Positions 7,344 to 9,465 of a stretch of DNA of 9,465 nucleotides are shown one piece after another. The notes beneath the pieces were generated by a model, which was given only the letters and a program-made list of their open reading frames with translations, was not told where the DNA came from and made no database searches. Both the position numbers and the translations under genes were made by a program. Numbering within the stretch: the stretch's first letter is position 1; each line of letters begins with the position of its first letter. Origin of the DNA: Bacteroidetes bacterium ADurb.Bin302 (lineage in GTDB: Bacteria; Bacteroidota; Bacteroidia; Bacteroidales; Paludibacteraceae); the NCBI GenBank assembly GCA_002069025.1, contig MWBK01000241.1:1-9465 (forward strand), in the 5' to 3' direction.

Positions 7344-7697
7344 TTATAAATCAGCGATTTCTGTTAATTTTGCATCTGCCCATAAGTGCTCTAAATCGTA
7401 GAATGCACGAGGTTCACGTTGCATAATATGCAACATTATGTCTCCGTAATCGGCAATTATCCATTCGCAATTTTCAAATCCCTCCATTGCAATTGGTTTT
7501 TCTTTGGCGTGTTCGCGAACGTAATCTTTAGTTTTTAGTGCAATTGAGTTTACATGCGTGTTTGAATTACCTTCGCATATAATTAAATATTTGCAAATGG
7601 TATTAGGTATTTTTGTTAAGTCAGCAGTTACAATACGTAATCCTTTTTGTTCTTGTATGCCGCCAACAATTGTATTTACTAGATTTTTTGTTGTCAT
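7344..7697 (-). CDS. rsfS: Ribosome silencing factor RsfS (YbeB/Iojap family)
   Basis: RsfS binds uL14 on the large ribosomal subunit and blocks joining with the small subunit, lowering translation in starvation or stationary phase. The 117-residue product covers the whole family domain: LVNTIVGGIQEQKG near the N-terminus, the CEGNSNTHVNSIA block (41-53) and WIIADYGDIMLHIM (79-92), followed by REPRAFYDLEHLWADA (94-109). The ATG at 7697 shares its A with the mrp stop (TAATG on the minus strand), and ftsH starts one base after its stop, so it is tightly coupled in the run. A strong promoter match at 7717-7747 lies just upstream within mrp. The usual partner genes nadD and holA of proteobacteria are absent, whereas an rsfS-ftsH-cdsA order is familiar from Bacteroidales. 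Confidence 0.94.
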   Translation of the reverse strand: MTTKNLVNTIVGGIQEQKGLRIVTADLTKIPNTICKYLIICEGNSNTHVNSIALKTKDYVREHAKEKPIAMEGFENCEWIIADYGDIMLHIMQREPRAFYDLEHLWADAKLTEIADL

Positions 7698-8752
7698 TAT
7701 TTTTGTAATATTTGTGCAAAGATACTATTTTTTGCTACATTGTCAAATGCCGAAGATACAATGCCATCGTTGTTTAAACATATTGGTTTGCCGTTATCAC
7801 CTGATTCGCAGATGCTTTGTACAATCGGTATTTGTCCTAATAATTCAATTCCGCGTTCTTCAGCTAATTTTTTCACACCATCTTTCCCGAATATATAGTA
7901 CTTATTTTCAGGAAGTTCGGCCGGTGTGAACCATGCCATATTTTCAATAAGTCCCAAAATAGGAACTCCCACTTTGTCGTTCTGAAACATATCAATGCCC
8001 TTTACCGCATCTGCTAAAGCAACTTCTTGCGGTGTACTTACAACAATAGCACCATCAAGTTTAATTGTTTGAACTATAGTAAGATGTATGTCGCTTGTGC
8101 CGGGAGGAAGATCTATAATAAAAAAGTCAAGATCTCCCCATAACGCTTCGGTAAGTAATTGTTTGATTGCATTGCTTGCCATTGCTCCACGCCATACTAC
8201 TGCACTTTCTTTGTTGACGAAAAATCCTATTGATAATATTTTAATGCCATATTTTTCTATAGGAACTATCATTCCTGATTCATTTGCAAAGGGTCGTTCA
8301 TTTTCTATGCCAAACATTTTTGGTATAGAAGGGCCATAAATATCAGCATCAAGAAGTCCTACTTTATATCCTTGTTTTTGCAATGCTATTGCAAGATTTG
8401 CAGATACAGTTGATTTACCGACTCCTCCCTTTCCTGATGATACTGCGATTTTACATTTTACTCCTGACAAAGGAACTTCTGCTGTTTTTGTTTCTTTTTC
8501 AACTTGCATTACAGATATATGTCCTTTTATATTTACAAAATCTCCGATGTATGTTATTATTGCTTGCTCTGAAGCCTTTACAAGTGATTTTTGTAGTGGA
8601 TCGTTGGGCTTTAGCATTAGCGATAACCAAACAGAATTGCCTTCAATGCGAATATTATCTGCTACCATTCCGGCTGTAACAATATCTTCACCTGTCCCCG
8701 GATATCTTACATGTTGAAGAGCATCAAGTATTAGTTTTGGATACAATGTCAT
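7697..8752 (-). CDS. mrp: Mrp/ApbC family P-loop ATPase (iron-sulfur cluster carrier type)
   Basis: Mrp/ApbC proteins are cytoplasmic deviant-Walker ATPases that carry Fe-S clusters to apoproteins. The 351-residue product has an N-terminal MIP18-like (DUF59) domain (about 1-80, with HVRYPGTGEDIV at 14-25) and a MinD/ParA-type ATPase domain (about 98-350). Visible motifs are the deviant Walker A GKGGVGKST (107-115, signature Lys108), LLDADIYGPSIPKM (133-146), IIDLPPGTSD (212-221) and STPQEVALADAVKG (239-252). The C-terminal CxxC that holds the bridging cluster in ApbC/Nbp35 is absent; see findings. The ATG at 8752 is chosen over one at 8851 because homologues begin MTLYPKLILDAL, the upstream 33 codons overlap trmB, and A-rich sequence precedes the chosen ATG. 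It follows trmB by 31 bases and shares one base with the rsfS start. Confidence 0.93.
   Translation of the reverse strand: MTLYPKLILDALQHVRYPGTGEDIVTAGMVADNIRIEGNSVWLSLMLKPNDPLQKSLVKASEQAIITYIGDFVNIKGHISVMQVEKETKTAEVPLSGVKCKIAVSSGKGGVGKSTVSANLAIALQKQGYKVGLLDADIYGPSIPKMFGIENERPFANESGMIVPIEKYGIKILSIGFFVNKESAVVWRGAMASNAIKQLLTEALWGDLDFFIIDLPPGTSDIHLTIVQTIKLDGAIVVSTPQEVALADAVKGIDMFQNDKVGVPILGLIENMAWFTPAELPENKYYIFGKDGVKKLAEERGIELLGQIPIVQSICESGDNGKPICLNNDGIVSSAFDNVAKNSIFAQILQK
7717..7747 (-). promoter_or_regulatory. Strong Bacteroidota-type promoter for rsfS-ftsH-cdsA-psd, inside mrp
   Basis: On the minus strand TTTG (7747 to 7744) and TATCTTTG (7724 to 7717) are separated by exactly 19 bases, and the -7 element continues with CAC, a common extension in Bacteroidota promoters. 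Both elements match the TTTG/TAnnTTTG consensus with no mismatch. The expected start, near 7710-7713, would leave a leader of about 15 bases before the rsfS ATG at 7697. The element lies in the last coding bases of mrp, in codons for the region DNVAKNSIFAQ near residues 337-347. Confidence 0.7.
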
Positions 8753-8783
8753 TTTTTTGTTTTTAGCTATAATATTAATAAGT

Positions 8784-9465
8784 CTATTTTGTTCTTTGAT
8801 TGTTAGCACTGCGCCTGCTTCTATTAAAACTGCGGTAATCATCTTCTTCAATTATATCGTCAGGTTCAAGCCATTCTGCAGACGATGATAATTTTAATCT
8901 TATGTATTTTATATTCATGCCACGTTCTAGCCATTGCTGTTCGTAGTATGTTTGAATAGATAATAAATTTTCATCAATGTTTGGTGTATGGTACAAATCG
9001 TCTGTGCATTGTTCAATATACAAATTGTTTTTTTGTGCCATAAGCAATGTATACTGATACAAAAAAGGACTATCGGTTTTAAGATGTAACAATCCGTTTT
9101 TACGCATTATAGCTCTGTATTCTTGCATGAAACGTGTTGATGTTAAGCGTTTTCTCACTTTTTTCATTTGTGGATCAGGGAAGGTAATCCATATTTCAGA
9201 CACTTCATCCGATGCAAAAAAATAATTGAGTAACTCTATGTTTGTGCGCAAAAATGCTACGTTCTTCATGCCTGTTTCGTTTGAATCTTTTGCACCTGTC
9301 CAGATACGAGCTCCTTTTATGTCAATGCCAATAAAATTTTTATTTGGATATTTCCGTGCCAATCCTACCGTATACTCACCTTTACCGCAACCTAATTCCA
9401 AAACAATTGGATTGTCGTTTCCAAAAAAACTATTCCATTTTCCTTTGTATGGGAAAACAACTCCG
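8784..9465 (-). CDS. trmB: tRNA (guanine-N7-)-methyltransferase, 5' end cut by right window edge
   Basis: TrmB is an S-adenosylmethionine-dependent enzyme that methylates guanine 46 in the tRNA variable loop. The frame stays open to the right edge: 226 residues are visible (9464 back to a TAG stop at 8784-8786), and probably some 30-40 N-terminal residues are missing. A TTG at 9399-9401 is an internal leucine codon, not the start, because upstream in-frame residues still fit the family (FPYKGKW...FFGNDNPIV). Visible motifs are the SAM loop [10 protein letters not shown] (visible residues 22-31), [12 protein letters not shown] (44-55), IWITFPDPQ (91-99), [13 protein letters not shown] (104-116) and LKTDSPF (128-134). 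[15 protein letters not shown] closes the domain and is followed by a polar tail of about 30 residues, acidic then basic. It is the first visible gene of the leftward run, 31 bases before mrp. Confidence 0.93.
   Translation of the reverse strand, partial: GVVFPYKGKWNSFFGNDNPIVLELGCGKGEYTVGLARKYPNKNFIGIDIKGARIWTGAKDSNETGMKNVAFLRTNIELLNYFFASDEVSEIWITFPDPQMKKVRKRLTSTRFMQEYRAIMRKNGLLHLKTDSPFLYQYTLLMAQKNNLYIEQCTDDLYHTPNIDENLLSIQTYYEQQWLERGMNIKYIRLKLSSSAEWLEPDDIIEEDDYRSFNRSRRSANNQRTK

Noticed and set aside
8753..8851. An in-frame ATG at 8851 that would extend Mrp by 33 residues
   Set aside because: The added segment overlaps the trmB end by 68 bases and does not resemble Mrp N-termini; homologues start MTLYPKL, which is the ATG at 8752, preceded by A-rich sequence.
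9399..9401. TTG at 9399-9401 as the TrmB start
   Set aside because: The frame is open to the window edge and the upstream residues ending GNDNPIV continue the family alignment, so this is an internal leucine and the gene is cut by the window.

Overview
The window is an AT-rich, gene-dense stretch of housekeeping chromosome, very probably from the phylum Bacteroidota and most likely the order Bacteroidales. The evidence is the close family fit of every protein to Bacteroidales-type sequences (IlvE, LpxK, the FGS-type Psd, the CxxC-less Mrp), together with promoter elements of the Bacteroidota type (TTTG ... TAnnTTTG) and mostly A-rich rather than Shine-Dalgarno leaders. I see no mobile element, CRISPR array, rRNA, tRNA or tandem repeat. 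No stretch of more than about 80 bases lies outside a gene.

Layout. At the left edge is the 5' part of a leftward ilvE (branched-chain aminotransferase). An 81-base divergent control region separates it from a rightward pair, lpxK (lipid A 4'-kinase) and punA (purine nucleoside phosphorylase). These two genes overlap out of frame by 95 bases. punA ends at base 2260 and meets, tail to tail with no spacer, a leftward run of seven genes that fills the rest of the window. In transcription order the run is trmB (tRNA m7G46 methyltransferase, cut by the right edge), mrp (Fe-S carrier-type P-loop ATPase), rsfS (ribosome silencing factor), ftsH (membrane AAA protease), cdsA (CDP-diglyceride synthase), psd (phosphatidylserine decarboxylase) and yifB/comM (Mg-chelatase-like AAA ATPase).

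How the genes work together. mrp to psd are packed with a 1-base stop/start overlap, a 1-base gap, an 8-base overlap and a 4-base overlap, so translational coupling is likely. cdsA and psd are two steps of phosphatidylethanolamine synthesis, and FtsH is the membrane protease beside them. In E. coli FtsH balances phospholipid against lipid A synthesis, so the grouping makes physiological sense, but regulation here is inference. A near-perfect Bacteroidota promoter lies inside the 3' end of mrp, just upstream of rsfS, and would let rsfS-ftsH-cdsA-psd be transcribed independently of trmB-mrp.

I found no undescribed multi-gene system. The points most worth a second look are the mrp-internal promoter, the lpxK/punA overprinted overlap, the Asn-to-Asp change in the base-binding site of PunA, the missing CxxC in Mrp, and a possibly leaderless lpxK message.
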